Origin: Verticillium longisporum
Taxonomy: Eukaryota > Ascomycota > Sordariomycetes > Glomerellales > Plectosphaerellaceae
DNA length: 64,000 nucleotides
Assembly (NCBI GenBank): GCA_019188255.1
Contig: JAETXT010000005.1
Span: 558,001 to 622,000 of the forward strand
Direction: 5' to 3'
The notes beneath the pieces were generated by a model. The model was given only the letters and a program-made list of their open reading frames with translations, was not told where the DNA came from and made no database searches. Positions 1 to 11,500 of the stretch are shown here, one piece after another. Positions within the stretch are counted from its first letter, which is position 1, and the number at the start of each line of letters is the position of its first letter. A program made the translations under genes and the position numbers.

Positions 1-1938
1 ACGTTATGTCTTTTTGTTTTTGTTGAGGGGAAGGTTGGGCTGGAGGGTGACGAGTGCTCTTTGTAGGACGCTGATTGCGAGGCTTGTCAAATTTTGATAC
101 ATAATAGGTCGGATTTCGTTGTTGTTGTCGCAAACACATTGTGAAAGCATGGACACAGCTATCCATGTACATAGATGTCTATGATTTTTGACCCAGCTGG
201 CATATCATGGCTTGAGCTCATGAAATGAACTTATTGTGCTGCACAGCAGATCGTGGTGACTAAGTCATCCCTTTAGAACTGAAATTAGGCCTCAGTACTT
301 CATATGATCGACCGCCAAGTAGCAGAAAGTAGATGTCGCTAATTGAATTAAAGGATATAATGAACAGTATATCTATATGCCTGTACGTTACTTATTTTTG
401 ACAGACCTACCCGCTCCAACTATATACTGAAGGAGTACCTGTCAAGACCCACATTAGAGCTATTCATGCAGGCCGTGATCAGTCTATGTACTGAGGCCTA
501 ATTTCAGCACTAAAGGGATAGACTTCAGTACTACCAGACACTATTGCATGTCAAGACAAGTTCATAGTGCGAGAACCCAAGGCCGACAAGCCAACAAGCT
601 GTTGGCCTTGATATAACGGTGTATCAAAGGCAGAGGTGCAACTATTGCCAAGGCTTGTATGCATTCATTGCTGTCACGTGGATCTCAACTCGTCGTGATC
701 AGATGGCGCTGGATGAGTACTTGACGACTTGTGGACAATAGGAGCCCAGGTATTGTGCTGCGTTCCTGCAAGCTCATCAACTCGCTCCCATGGGAGGTTC
801 CCTGGCAAAGCGGCCATCCTTTATAATATCCGGTTGCTCAAGATTTTGCTACACTAGCAGCCCCTGACAGGAGATGGGACCTCTGCCAACATATTCCCTA
901 TTGCCTTTCGTCTGGTGTTTTGGTCGTCTCATCGTCCATAAGATATATTACTGAACGACAGTTGATATCGTAAGTTGTCAGCAGCCTAACGAGCATGGAT
1001 TCAAGTCTGTTCTCAGATGTCCCGGTAATTCGAGTCGCATCTTAGCAGGTACTATCACATGCGTTCATGCGACCAATGGGCGAAGTCGAGACCACGAACG
1101 GACTAAGGAATCGATGCTTACGCGACGGCTCCGGGCGTCACTGTCTGCAAGGAAGAAAAGCTTCGACTGACGGGCTTAGCGATCTCGCCACTTTCCCGTG
1201 ATAGGTCGCTAAGATTCACTCATCATGCATTGGGCATCCCAAATCCTGTGGCGCTTGGAAGGCTTTTCTTCTGCCTGCCTATGCCATGGGAAGGGCATGT
1301 AAATCCCGTGAGGTGGGTGGCGCATGAGGATTGACGCTCGATTCAAGGCCACTCTGCCTTGTTTTGCACACCCGCAAGCTGTCGTCATGAGGCCTCCTCT
1401 GGAACAGCAAGATGCCTCAGCCGCACCCAAGCATGGCCTGTCTCTTCCATTTCTCTGTCCCAATGCTAGCCTAAGCTTTCCTTGCATCCGTGCACTGCTC
1501 CAGACATGGACCCGGCATTAAGCACCCATCGACCTCAGCAGGAGGCGATCGTGGGCTGACTAGGTAAAGACGTTCTTCGTCTGCCGTGGACAATCAGCTA
1601 TTGCCATCATGTTTTGTTTTATAAGTTGGCCGGTAACTCTACACAACGTAGCGAATCGACTGACGTCTTCGTAGGATCCATACAGTCTAGGCTCTGTTCT
1701 GAGGACGAAGTCGTGTAAGGCTTTCAGCGAGGTATGGAACACAACAGCGGTTGAGGTCGCTCGTCGTTGTGGCAGTGCCCAAGACCACCGACCACGTTAC
1801 CCATAAAGGCCAGCCAGTGCTGCCTGCGAAATCCTGTGCTAGTGCACCTCTGCGAAACTTCGTTTAACCATTCCTCTTTGAAGTTTTCCTATATTCTACT
1901 CCAATTTTATACGACTTTCCACCCTACTATAGCGCATC
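1..1938. other. Intergenic, no supported gene
   Basis: Only short open frames with no recognisable protein motif occur on either strand. The one structure seen is the inverted repeat at 267-519, listed separately. The last 150 bases before 1939 are pyrimidine-rich, as is common upstream of fungal start codons, and probably hold the 5' leader of the membrane-protein gene. Confidence 0.6.
267..519. repeat. Inverted repeat, MITE-like
   Basis: Bases 267-298 and 488-519 are reverse complements over 32 bases with two mismatches; the shared core reads ctgaaattaggcctcagtac. Weaker complementarity continues outward for roughly another dozen bases on each side. The arms enclose about 190 bases without a coding frame. 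The size and shape fit a non-autonomous inverted-repeat transposon or foldback element. No target-site duplication could be fixed, so the ends and the class are open. Confidence 0.5.
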
Positions 1939-4206
1939 ATGTCAGTACGAGAAGGGCTCATCATCTCGCAACCGCCAACCTACGACTGTTTTAATGACAG
2001 AACGGATATCGAACCCAACAGTGATATTGCTGGCCTTGGCGTAAGTGCTGTCACCTGCCAACCTAGCTGCGCCGGCTCAATGCATGTCACGGTGCTTCAA
2101 ACAAAAGGGCCTGGGCTAACAACTGGCTGCGCCTCTAGATCCTTGCCGGATTTCTGGGACCAGCGTTCTTGGCAGTCATCATCATCACTGTACACTATTT
2201 CGTAGCCTTTGATCCGAACAAAAGTCCCGATCATGGGATGGTTGGTTCTGACCAAGACTGCGAGATGCAACGACTACGACCAAGCAGAGTGCAGAGTTCA
2301 CGCCAGTCGGTGGCTTCATCGACGAATGCCGTCACCGAACTAAACTCCGAAGAAACAATACAGCGCCGCAACGAAGTCGACTCTTCCTCTTCTAGCCAGT
2401 CCAGAAGTCTAGGGCTTCAAGAGGAGACAACAATACCACATAGGGGCCGAGATCTGCCTGACCACCAGACAAGATGCAATTGCGAGGCCGAATGCGACGG
2501 AAAGTGGTCTCCCAATCCTATTGATCAGCTCATTTTCGGAAGTGAGCTCGGTCGGTGGCTCTTTCCGAAGCGATCATCGTTACAGGATCCGGATCCATTC
2601 GCACGAGATATGCGAAAAGCCTTTGACAATGTGAGGGCAGCCAACAAACTCATCCCACCTTGCCGCAATCTGACAACCATTTGCACAGTACATCCTAGCC
2701 TTCTGCGACGGTCAATCAATTACCGGCCTTGCGATTCTGTTTAGCGCCTACGCGACGCTGGGAGGGCCTTCCGGTATATCCGCTTATCACTGGCAGATTG
2801 CCGTCCTCTTGGCATGGCTTGCCAACATCACACATCTCGTTGGTCTTACGTTCTTGCGGGACTACTTGCGTGAACGGCCTCTGCATCGAAACGTCCGTCT
2901 GGTTCCTACAACAATATTGCTAGTGCTCCTTCTCGTTGCGCTCTTCCCTACCGGATGGTTCAACTGGTCGTATTTGGACAGTCATCGGGGTGCCAATCCG
3001 GCAAGCCCTTCCTCCTACGCTCGTTGTTTCTTCAATGTCCAGACTGCTACGCAGAGAGCACTGGACTCAAGCGATATGCGTGTCGGCTTTCCGGAAGGCT
3101 CTGGCTCTTCAATGGTCTTCAGCATACTTTTCCTGAGCATGAGCTTTGGGATTCGCCTCATCAAGCTATCTCGTCGCGCTTCCAATTTCTTTCGAAATGT
3201 GGTTCGACGTTACGCTCGTCGAAAGCTGCGTCAGCTTGCACTGGATACCACGGCTCGTTTTAAGCCAACATCTCCCAGACTGAACTTTGTCCGCCAATAC
3301 TTCTTCGTCAATTTCATCATCGCCATACTCATGACGGCACGCATATATACGGATGTGGCAACGTCAACCTTCTCCGAGGTTCTGTTCGCCTGGGTAGCGG
3401 TTCTTTGGGTAACTATCCGCATTTTCGCGACTCGAGCCTCGGTGCATCTCGATGAAAATGACTTTACATTCGGTCAGATTGTTGCCGTGCTGCTGCTCAT
3501 TGGACCTACCATCACCGCCGCTTTGACCGCCTGGCCGCTGTTGACACGACGTCGTACGCCTCAGGACCACTGGCGAACCCGTCTAGCCCCTTTTTCATGG
3601 CTCAAAGAAGGGTTCGTTGCTTGGGTAACATCTTTCACCACCCCCCAATACAGATTTGACGCAAACGATCCAATCAACCACATCACGTGTCATCACAAGA
3701 AACCGCTCCAGTTGGCGAACAAGTCTATGAGCTACCAAGCTCCCTGGACCGACTTTATCGTGATTGCCGTAATGGGGAACCTTATCTCGTGCTCAATTGG
3801 TATCATCCAGTATACTACTCTCTTCATGGATCGAACTCCCAATGGTCTGGGCTTTACCAAAGTTGTTGACCTGTTCTATTATTGTTTCATCATTTTTTTA
3901 TACATGGTACCACTGAATCTCTTTGGAGTAGCTACAGTGTTGGGAGAAGACGTCGCTGGCAGTGATCCAAATGGAGAGCCGAACTACATGCCAAGTGTCT
4001 CGTTCAGTCGTCTTAGACCGGGGTTGGTTCGTCCTGCTTTTCTTGGTGTTATTTGTGTGTGTAATTTTCTCCTGATCGGCTTGATTATCTCCAGCAGCAG
4101 TGTTCGTAATGCCTTTCTTCTAAGCCTGACTGTTCCTGTTGGTCTACTATCCATCTATGTAAGTTCTTGCTTGATGAGTTTGATGACGCCTCAGACTATG
4201 GTATAG
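1939..4206 (+). CDS. Polytopic fungal membrane protein, unknown function
   Basis: Three exons join in frame: 1939-2040, 2139-2630 and 2689-4158 or beyond. Intron 1 is gtaagt...ctctag with a gctaac branch site; intron 2 is gtgagg...cacag. The product is about 700 residues. An N-terminal segment with the PDIAGLG-like motif common in an uncharacterised Pezizomycotina family (here SDIAGLG) is followed by a first membrane span, a Ser/Gln-rich cytosolic-looking loop of about 130 residues, then roughly ten more hydrophobic spans. The segment around AYHWQIAVLLAWLANITH is the most family-typical. A gtaagt donor at 4159 suggests a further intron with a short last exon (candidate acceptors at 4210, 4215 and 4226); reading through stops at 4206. 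The function is unknown; transport or sensing would be a guess. Converges with the lyase remnant downstream. Confidence 0.75.
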
Positions 4207-4702
4207 TCAGTATAGATTGGTTTCAGCAGAAGGATTTCGCAATAGAGATTCATATAGGATTGTCTGTTTCCGCGAGCTTTCCTCATGCTAAGCCCACTGG
4301 TACGATCACAGATTCAAAAAGAATCACTGGACGATGAAATATGGTGCCGTACCTTAGGTACTGGCGTCCAAGGAATGAAGCAGCCGCTGGATTTTGGCCC
4401 GAAACACGGAAATAGAGTTGCTTCGGCCCTGCACACAGAACTCATCACCCTCGTGCGGAACATTTTACTCGCACCACCGTCAGAACAAACTGGACGCACA
4501 TCTTGCAATGATTGCACTTGAATGGCCTATTTAGATGCCAGTCTATCCGTGGAGGTGTTCCTTTGGACCATAGGTTTGACGCCAGCCCTCGCGTTATTTC
4601 TGGTCCCGTCCTGTTTGGCTGCCCACACAACGGCCGCAGCAGCTTCCACAAGGAAATCCAGACATACTTGCAAAATCATGCCTCAAGTCGTGAGATACTC
4701 TC
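4207..4702. other. Intergenic between convergent genes
   Basis: May contain the last short exon of the membrane-protein gene, if the donor at 4159 is used, and the 3' ends of the two convergent transcripts. Nothing else is recognisable. Confidence 0.5.
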
Positions 4703-5607
4703 TCAAGCATTGGTCAAGGTTTCCCAGCCGACAAAGAGTTTATTTGTCCCAGCTGGCCGCTGATTCAGAGTCAATTCCTCTGTGTATGGCATGTCATATC
4801 CCAAACGACCCGAGAGGGCGCGGAATGACACTTCCGTTACTGTAGATGTGGTGTCAGATGTCTAGTCTTACTGTGTCAGTAGGGATGACGGAATAACTGC
4901 ATACCTGGCCCAAAATAGAGAGATAGTGTCTTTCCAGGGCACAGCCACGTGGGCTTCGGTTCTCCGAGGTGATATTTCGAATGAAACTCCAGAGCGTACC
5001 GCAATCTAGTACCGGTTTCCTCATTGAATAAATCGCGTCCTTGTATTCTCGATGTCTCAGCCACATGACCGATAGAGGCAAGGCCGTATCCTGTGTGTTC
5101 AAAGTCTCTGCAAGTCTCCTGGGACAGACCGCTAACGTTGAACACAGACTGGCCCTGCCAGTACGTCACGATCCCAGCCTGCGTACTTGTCGTCGTATCT
5201 CCAGGTGCGGTTTTTGGAAGATCACCGTCGCTCTCCAAGTAGATGTAGGCCGGCACTCGGTTGAGAAACTTTGTCATGCCAGCATCATAAACGGTCTGGT
5301 CATCAAGGAATACACCGATGAAGATTGCGGCTTCCGCCATGACAAGATCCCAGTTGCCCATTTAGTTTGGTGCGCCATTTTTGACGAGAGGGAGGTAGAC
5401 ATTACGCAGCATGCCCTCAAACTTTGTGATACTGGCAGCGCTCCATCCGGCGTTTGAATACCTGATCAACTCTGCGGCGCGGGCCCACGTTGAAGCGACC
5501 CAACCAGACTGCAGTGGCGAGTTTGTGTTGTTGTATGCCTTGATTGTCGATGCCTAAGAATCCATAAACGTGATGGCCTTGTTTGCGTATGCCTGCGTGC
5601 CTGTGAC
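4703..5607 (-). pseudogene. Alginate-lyase-family gene, 3' part (split by island)
   Basis: On the minus strand this is the C-terminal two thirds of a secreted alginate-lyase-domain protein (polysaccharide lyase, alpha-toroid fold), an enzyme type that cleaves uronate polymers by beta-elimination. Recognisable blocks are WASTWARAAELIRYSNAGW, RNVYLPLVKNGAPN, NGNWDLVMAEA-like, YWQGQ, LSQETCRDFEHTGYGLASI and ALEFHSKYHLGE. A 65-base intron (4904-4840, GTATGC...CTACAG) leads to a last exon containing QRPAGTN and ending at the TGA at 4703. Two in-frame stops, TAG at 5554-5556 and TAA at 5362-5364, sit where Trp (TGG) and probably Gln (CAA) are expected; both are explained by C-to-T at CpA on one strand. 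The frame runs into the island end at 5608 and resumes at 22332. Confidence 0.85.
5600..5607. repeat. Left 8-bp target-site duplication of island
   Basis: CCTGTGAC lies directly outside the left terminal inverted repeat. The right copy at 22332-22339 is CCTGTAAC. The single G/A difference corresponds to a RIP-type C-to-T at CpA on the other strand. Both copies fit the lyase coding frame. Confidence 0.8.
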
Positions 5608-5627
5608 TAGGCTTAGGAATACCCAAA
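5608..5627 (+). repeat. Left terminal inverted repeat of island
   Basis: Twenty bases that are the perfect reverse complement of 22312-22331. The two ends diverge immediately inside this stretch. Confidence 0.85.
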
Positions 5628-5665
5628 TAGTCTGATTTGGGTATTATAGGGGAGTGGATATTTAG

Positions 5666-5812
5666 GTTCTCTAGGTTGTCTAGAGAAAGCCTATAGGTTT
5701 AATTAGGTTAACCTAAAAGCCTATCTAAGTTATATAGGCTTTTAGGAATTTAGATAGGCTTTTAGGTTAACCTAATTAAACCTATAAGCTTTCTCTAGGT
5801 AACCTAGAGAAC
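5666..5812. repeat. 62-bp-arm palindrome near island left end
   Basis: Arms 5666-5727 and 5751-5812 are reverse complements with three mismatches, all transitions, around a 23-base loop. Units such as ttaggttaacctaa recur inside the arms. It may be a subterminal transposase-binding or structural region of the outer element. Confidence 0.8.
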
Positions 5813-5932
5813 TTGAAAAATTAAAGCTTAGATTAGTTAGCGATCTATATACCTTTTATAGTAATTTAAGTAAATAGAAGCTCTAATATTAGAATATTTA
5901 TTTAAATTAATATAGATCTATTCTTTAACTCC

Positions 5933-5934
<2 letters not shown>

Positions 5935-5963
<29 letters not shown>

Positions 5964-5969
5964 GTAATA
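5935..5969. repeat. (TAA)n microsatellite
   Basis: About eleven units of taa, ending in a tag-interrupted stretch just before the solo LTR. Confidence 0.9.
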
Positions 5970-5977
5970 GCCCCCGC

Positions 5978-6264
5978 TGTTGAACCAATATTAGGGGGTT
6001 CCCTAGGGCAGTGATCTCGGTAGGGGATCACCGATATGGTGATCACCGTGGCTGGGATTCACAGCTCTCAGGAGCACGTGAATCACAGCTTACGTGATCG
6101 GTGAATCAGATGGGTATATCTGACTCACGTAGGTAGTGGTAATTCAGAGAGAGATCATCAACTACATCACAAGACTTATATCACCTACCCTACCTATTCA
6201 GAGCTCTCAGGCACAGCCAAAGCAATGAAACGGGGTTCACATAAGCAGTGAAGCCCTCTCAACA
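5978..6264 (+). mobile_element. Intact solo LTR
   Basis: This 287-base stretch begins TGTTGA and ends TCAACA, the usual TG...CA ends of an LTR. It is flanked by identical 5-bp direct repeats CCCGC (5973-5977 and 6265-6269). It is much richer in CA/TG dinucleotides than its surroundings, so it was not subjected to RIP. It carries inner palindromes around gatcaccgatatggtgatc. No internal retrotransposon region is present, so it is a solo LTR left by recombination. A mutated copy of the same LTR lies in reverse orientation at 15527-15815. Strand is given by reading TG...CA left to right; the ends alone cannot orient it. Confidence 0.85.
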
Positions 6265-6736
6265 CCCGCCCTTATTACCCTAACTTAATATACTACGCCC
6301 TATTAATAGTAAGTACTTAATATAGCTATAATAAATAATATATTAATTAATGAAATTAGAATAGAAAGTAGATATAGAATATTCTATTAATCTTAATACG
6401 AAGAAAGTATATATTTAAATCGAAAGTATAAATATTAAAGAGAAAGAGATTTATAATATTAAGAATCGCTAGAATATTAGGAAGAATTATATAATTCGAA
6501 ATAAAAAGAAATCTCTTTCTTTTCTTATTCTAAACTAAGCCGATTAAGAAAAGTAGCTTTAATAGATTAAGGATAAATATAATATTATTTAGTAAATTTC
6601 CTAGCTATATAATAGCTAATATATTAATTAATTTTAAAAATATTAAAATATTATTTATTTAGATTTACTTTAATATTAAGGACGAAAATCTATAAAAGGA
6701 TATATTTAAAGATAAAGTAATAGCTAATAAAGAATA
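6265..6736. other. AT-rich RIP-mutated DNA
   Basis: Low-complexity AT-rich sequence of the island with almost no CA/TG, lying between the solo LTR and the first pogo-type element. No gene. Confidence 0.8.
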
Positions 6737-6834
6737 ACGTAATCCACAAGCGAGTGGTTCACCCAAGCGAGTGGTTCACTTCGCCCGGGCCCACGACCTA
6801 CACCTGAATTCTACAGATTCCACCTCCGCCCGCG

Positions 6835-7983
6835 ATGGAGACTCTTTCAAAAGAAGGTCAATTATTCCTTGCTATCCAAGCTATGGACAATGACCCGAAC
6901 CTAAGCGCCCGGAGTGCTGCGAGGATCTACACCGTCCCCTTAACGACGCTCCTCCGACGCCAGAAGGGCAAACCCTCCCGACGCGAAAGCCCGCCCAATT
7001 CTGCCAAATTAACAGTACTAGAAGAGAAAACTATTGTCGAATATATCCTTGACCTAGATGCGCGATCTTACCCTCCCCGGTTGGGTGAGGTCGGAGATAT
7101 GGCGAATCGCCTGCTTGCCGACCGTGACGCGCCACGCGTCGGGAAGAACTGGGCCGCAAACTTCGTCAAACGGCAACCAGAGCTCCGGACGCGTTTCTTT
7201 CGCAAGTACGACTACAAGAGGGCCCAATGCGAAGATCCGGACGCGATAAACGCGTGGTTCCGCCTCGTGCATAACATGATCGCCAAGTACGGCATCCAAG
7301 AGGCTGACATGTACAACTTTGACGAGACCGGCTTCCAGATGGGCGTTATCGCCAACGGAATGGTCGTGACCAGTTCGGAAAGACGGTCCAATGTGAAGAT
7401 GAGGCAGCCAGGCAACCGGGAATGGGTTACGGTGATCCAGGGCGTTGGCGCGTTGGGTTTCTCCGTCCCGCCGTTCATCGTGGTTTCGGGCAAGTACCAC
7501 CTCTCGAGCTGGTACCAGGACGACGCGATTTCTCGCGACTGGAGAATCGCAACATCTCCAAACGGCTGGACGACGAATGATATTGGTCTGGAATGGATTC
7601 GGCATTTTGACAGGCATACAAAGTCCCGTACTTCGGGCGGTTATCGCCTACTGATCCTGGATGGCCACGAAAGTCACCACTCGGTCGACTTCGAACTCTA
7701 CTGCAAGGAGAACAACATCATCACACTCTGTATGCCTCCTCATTCGTCACATCTACTCCAGCCTCTCGATGTTGGGTGTTTTGGCCCACTAAAGAAAGCA
7801 TACGGTCGGCAAATCGAGGATAGGATGAGGGCGGGTACAACGCACATCAGCAAAGAGGACTTCTTCCCGGCGTTTTCGGCTGCATTTCAGCAAGCAATGA
7901 CAGAAAAAACATCCAGGGAGGCTTTCGAGGAGCGGGGCTTGTCCCCCATAACCCGGAAACAGTCCTGTCAAAGCTGGATGTGA
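6835..7983 (+). CDS. Pogo/Fot1-like transposase, main part (copy 1)
   Basis: Encodes 382 residues. The N terminus is a psq-type helix-turn-helix (about residues 5-50: ARSAARIYTVPLTTLLRR), followed by a CENP-B-like DNA-binding segment (about 55-130) and the DDE endonuclease core: Asp in MYNFDETGFQMG, Asp in LLILDGHESHH, and the third acidic position in HLLQPLDVGCFGPLK. It would bind the terminal repeats and cut and paste the element at TA sites in the nucleus. After EERGLS the frame shifts: the family-typical PHNPETVLSKLD continues one frame over, so this reading ends early in QSCQSWM. Copy 2 has the identical shift, so both transposases are probably truncated in the same way. Confidence 0.9.
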   Translation: METLSKEGQLFLAIQAMDNDPNLSARSAARIYTVPLTTLLRRQKGKPSRRESPPNSAKLTVLEEKTIVEYILDLDARSYPPRLGEVGDMANRLLADRDAPRVGKNWAANFVKRQPELRTRFFRKYDYKRAQCEDPDAINAWFRLVHNMIAKYGIQEADMYNFDETGFQMGVIANGMVVTSSERRSNVKMRQPGNREWVTVIQGVGALGFSVPPFIVVSGKYHLSSWYQDDAISRDWRIATSPNGWTTNDIGLEWIRHFDRHTKSRTSGGYRLLILDGHESHHSVDFELYCKENNIITLCMPPHSSHLLQPLDVGCFGPLKKAYGRQIEDRMRAGTTHISKEDFFPAFSAAFQQAMTEKTSREAFEERGLSPITRKQSCQSWM

Positions 7984-8488
7984 GGTTGAGGACGACGACG
8001 CCTCCGGGGACGTCCCACGGGGAGCGTGATTCTTGGGTCTCTAAGACGCCCACTAACCTGCTCGAGGCAGGTTCCCAGACTGACTTCATCAAAGGGCGAA
8101 TCTCACGCCACCAGGGAAGCTCCCCAACGTCAATTTTAGATGCTGTTGACTATCTTGCGAAGGGGACGCGGGGTGTTATGCACCAGATCGCTCTTTTGAA
8201 GTCAGAGGTTATGATCCTTCGAGAGGAAAATGCTACACTAAGCCGACGCCGGAGGGCCAAAAGCTACGTCTCCGGGAAGGAGGAAGCATGGCTGTAGGCG
8301 AGGGACAGGACAAGATTGCTCAGAAGGAAGTAGATATCCAGATAAAAGAGGAAACGCTGCAGAACCCGGGTCCCGCGTCGTGGTCCCAGCCGAAGAAACG
8401 ATGCTGTAGCGTATGCGGGAAGACCGGCCACAACGCGAGAACTTGTCAGGTAGCTATCTCATCGTCTGCAAAAGACGAGGAGGAGTGA
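7980..8488 (+). pseudogene. Transposase C-terminal part, frameshifted (copy 1)
   Basis: Continues the transposase in another frame: PHNPETVLSKLD, a coiled-coil stretch (VMHQIALLKSEVMILREENA) and a CX2CX4HX4C zinc knuckle (CSVCGKTGHNARTC). In this copy a run of four A at about 8259-8262 (five in copy 2) breaks the frame after RRRAK, so the zinc knuckle lies in a separate downstream frame from 8288. There is no ATG at the join with the first part, which supports this being a broken C terminus rather than a second gene. Confidence 0.75.
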
Positions 8489-8595
8489 TTTTAATTGATT
8501 TACGGCGTTTGGGTTGAGGTTTTCCTCGGAATGTTTGTCGGGTCGGGGTGAAGTGAACCACTCGCATGGGTGAACCACTCGCTTGTGGATTACGT

Positions 8596-11500
8596 TACCT
8601 AAGGGACTAATATCGGGCTCTATTACCTATATTAATAGCTACTCTAATACGCTTATAATCCTCTAGTCTCTAGCGCATTAGATCTACTATCCTAATCTAT
8701 AAAATGAATAAATAAATAAGTAAATAAGTAATAATAGGAGAATAATAGATAGAATAAGGAAAAATATAGCTTAATACTACTATTCCCGTAAGCGCTAAAT
8801 CCCTAGTCCCTAGCGCTATAGATTAACTAAACTAGCCGCTAAATAGTTCTCTAAGGAAACGAATTAAATTATAATTAAATAATAGGAATAGGCTTTTAAA
8901 CCCTTTAATAAAGGAAATAAATAGTAATTAAATAACGTAATAGCTAATTAAATAGCGCTCTTATAATAGCTAGATATAAGCTCTTAAAGTCTCTAAATCG
9001 CTAATATATTAATAGAGGGTAGAAGAATAATTATTATTACCCCTTTTATTAGCTTTCTCGATAGGAATAATAGAATTAAACTACTTTTAATAAGAATAAT
9101 AGAATTAAACTACTTAAATAGGATTAATAGATCCTATTAAGCTAATTTAGTAAATACTATACTCTATAGATCTATATATCTAGTTAATAAATTATAGTAA
9201 TTCTATTCCTTTTATTTTCCCTCTTCCCTATAATAATTCTTTATTTTTAAAATTAATTAACTTAATCTACTATTTTAGAGCTCTAATAATTATTAAATCC
9301 CTATTTTTATTACTCTCTCTCTCTCTCTTTTTCTCTTATCCTAGCCTTAATAATACCGCCTAAGTATAAAGCCCCTACGCCTATTACCCCTCCTACTAAG
9401 AGAGTAATAAAGCGTAAGAACCTAATCGGTACTAATTATAGGAGCTATTAATCTAGGATATAATATATATATATAGTAATATTTATAAAATCCCCTATTT
9501 AGGGTATTTAAAATCTTATCTTATTAATAAATAAACTAAAACTAATATTAATAGTATATATTACGATTTAGAGCTTAAGGGTTCCTATTACTATAAATAT
9601 ACTTCTAAGTACTCTTATAAATTAATATAAGCTTCCGTAATCTCTATTTTCTAATATCTATAATTCTAACGATTATTATCTATAGTCTAGTTAGAGCGTT
9701 TAAGCCTATTATAAAGTTTTTAGCTACCTAGGATAAGAATAATAAGCTAATAAGCTCTCTTCTCTATTATTTCCCTAATTATCTAATCGTATAATTAGCT
9801 AATAGAGGATATAGGATATAGAGAAATAGTATACTATTATAAAGGGTATATTAATAATCGCTAAAGAGGAGGAGGCGAAGGGGGGTAATAACCCTAATAA
9901 GGACCTCGATAGTCTTTATAATACTGACTATAAAGCGGCTAAACGGGCTATAGCTCTATAGCTCTTTAACTACCTCTAATAGGACTTACTAGAATAATTA
10001 AACTTAGATTCTTCGGATTCTAAGGCTTAGTCCGCTTTATAAAGTAATTACTTTACTATTTTATTAATCGTAGAGTTATCGTTTTTACTTCTAGGGTATT
10101 TATTTTTAAGCTTTATTATATTTTATTAATATTAATTACCTTTACCCCTTAATTATTCTTTTCTTAACGTTTAATTTATCCTTTAATCCTAATTATAATT
10201 TCGTTAAAGCTTATTAGCGCTTCTAATATTTAATTTAGCGCTCCTTTAATTATTAAATCTATAGGGTTATCGCTTCTAGCGATCTAATAAATTTCATTAA
10301 TTTCGTATTCTTTATAGCTTTATTATAATATTATAAGATCTATTATTAAGCATTTCTCTATTATCGTATTTAATTAAACTAAATATTAATAGAATGAATA
10401 GCTATTAATATAGATAATTATTTATAGGAGTAATAGTTCTAAGTATTTATAGATCTCTTAGAATATCTATTTAAGGATATAAACTATATTAAAGCTATTA
10501 ATTATCCTATAGATCTCGCTAATTAGAATTAAATATATAACCTATTTATATTTAATAGATTATTAATAGAGGATATTATTATATATTATAAAAGCGTTCT
10601 CCTAATTATAAGAACGTTTATTATTAAGGAGGATAATAAATCCGATCTATAAACTTAAATCCTTATTATTAGCGAAGGAGCTATTAATAAATATATAAAG
10701 TTAAATTATTAAGAGATCTAAGTATATATAATTTAGGCTACGGCCTATATTAGCGATCTACTATTATATATATTTATTAAGCTATTTAAAGTTATCCTCT
10801 TATAGGTTCTTAGCTTAGGCTATAATAGAGAAATCGAAGGCTACTTCTAATTAATAGGTTAAAGTAATATAAGTACTATAAGCTCTCTAGGCGATATATT
10901 CCTATTCTAAGCTCGCTATCCCTAGGGTTACTAGCTCTAAGCGATTACTTTAGCCTTTCTATTAAATTATAAGATCTTTAATTCTAACTTTAATAATATA
11001 GCTATTAAAGACGTTATTAGATCTTATATTAAGGATAGAAATAGGCTTTACCTAGAAGCTAATACTTTCGAGCTCTATTTATTCCTTTTATATAAACGTA
11101 GGCTCTCTAAGGTTAAAGGTATTATTAATCTATATTCCAATTAATCTAAAGCTCTCTCTAGCTCTAATTAGAAGTAAATACGGATCGTAGCCTATTAGAA
11201 TAATATTTAAATACTCTCTATAATAGCGCTAATAAGTTATAAACTAATAGAGACCTAATTCTACGATATTATAGAATAGCTTTATAATATAGAAGACGAT
11301 TCTATTAGAGTATCTATATTATAGCTCCTTAGGAATATATAGGAGAATATTATATAATAGATTTATAATACTCTAGGTATAGGCTTAATTAATATTATAG
11401 AGTATTAATTAATAATTATATTATTATAGTATTAAAGTAATCGCTAGGATTAATCGTTAATTATAATATATAATCGTAAATAATTATATTAATAGGGTTA

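Larger units (their letters stand above)
6737..8595 (+). mobile_element. Pogo/Fot1-type transposon, copy 1
   Basis: An 1859-bp element with 46-bp terminal inverted repeats beginning ACGTAATCCACAAGCGAGTG (one mismatch), flanked by TA on both sides (6735-6736 and 8596-8597), the TA target of the Tc1/mariner/pogo superfamily. Each repeat holds the unit agcgagtggttcac twice in tandem, a likely transposase-binding site. GC content is normal and coding frames are long, in sharp contrast to the island around it. Nearly identical to copy 2 at 17494-19353, which lies in the opposite orientation. Confidence 0.95.
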
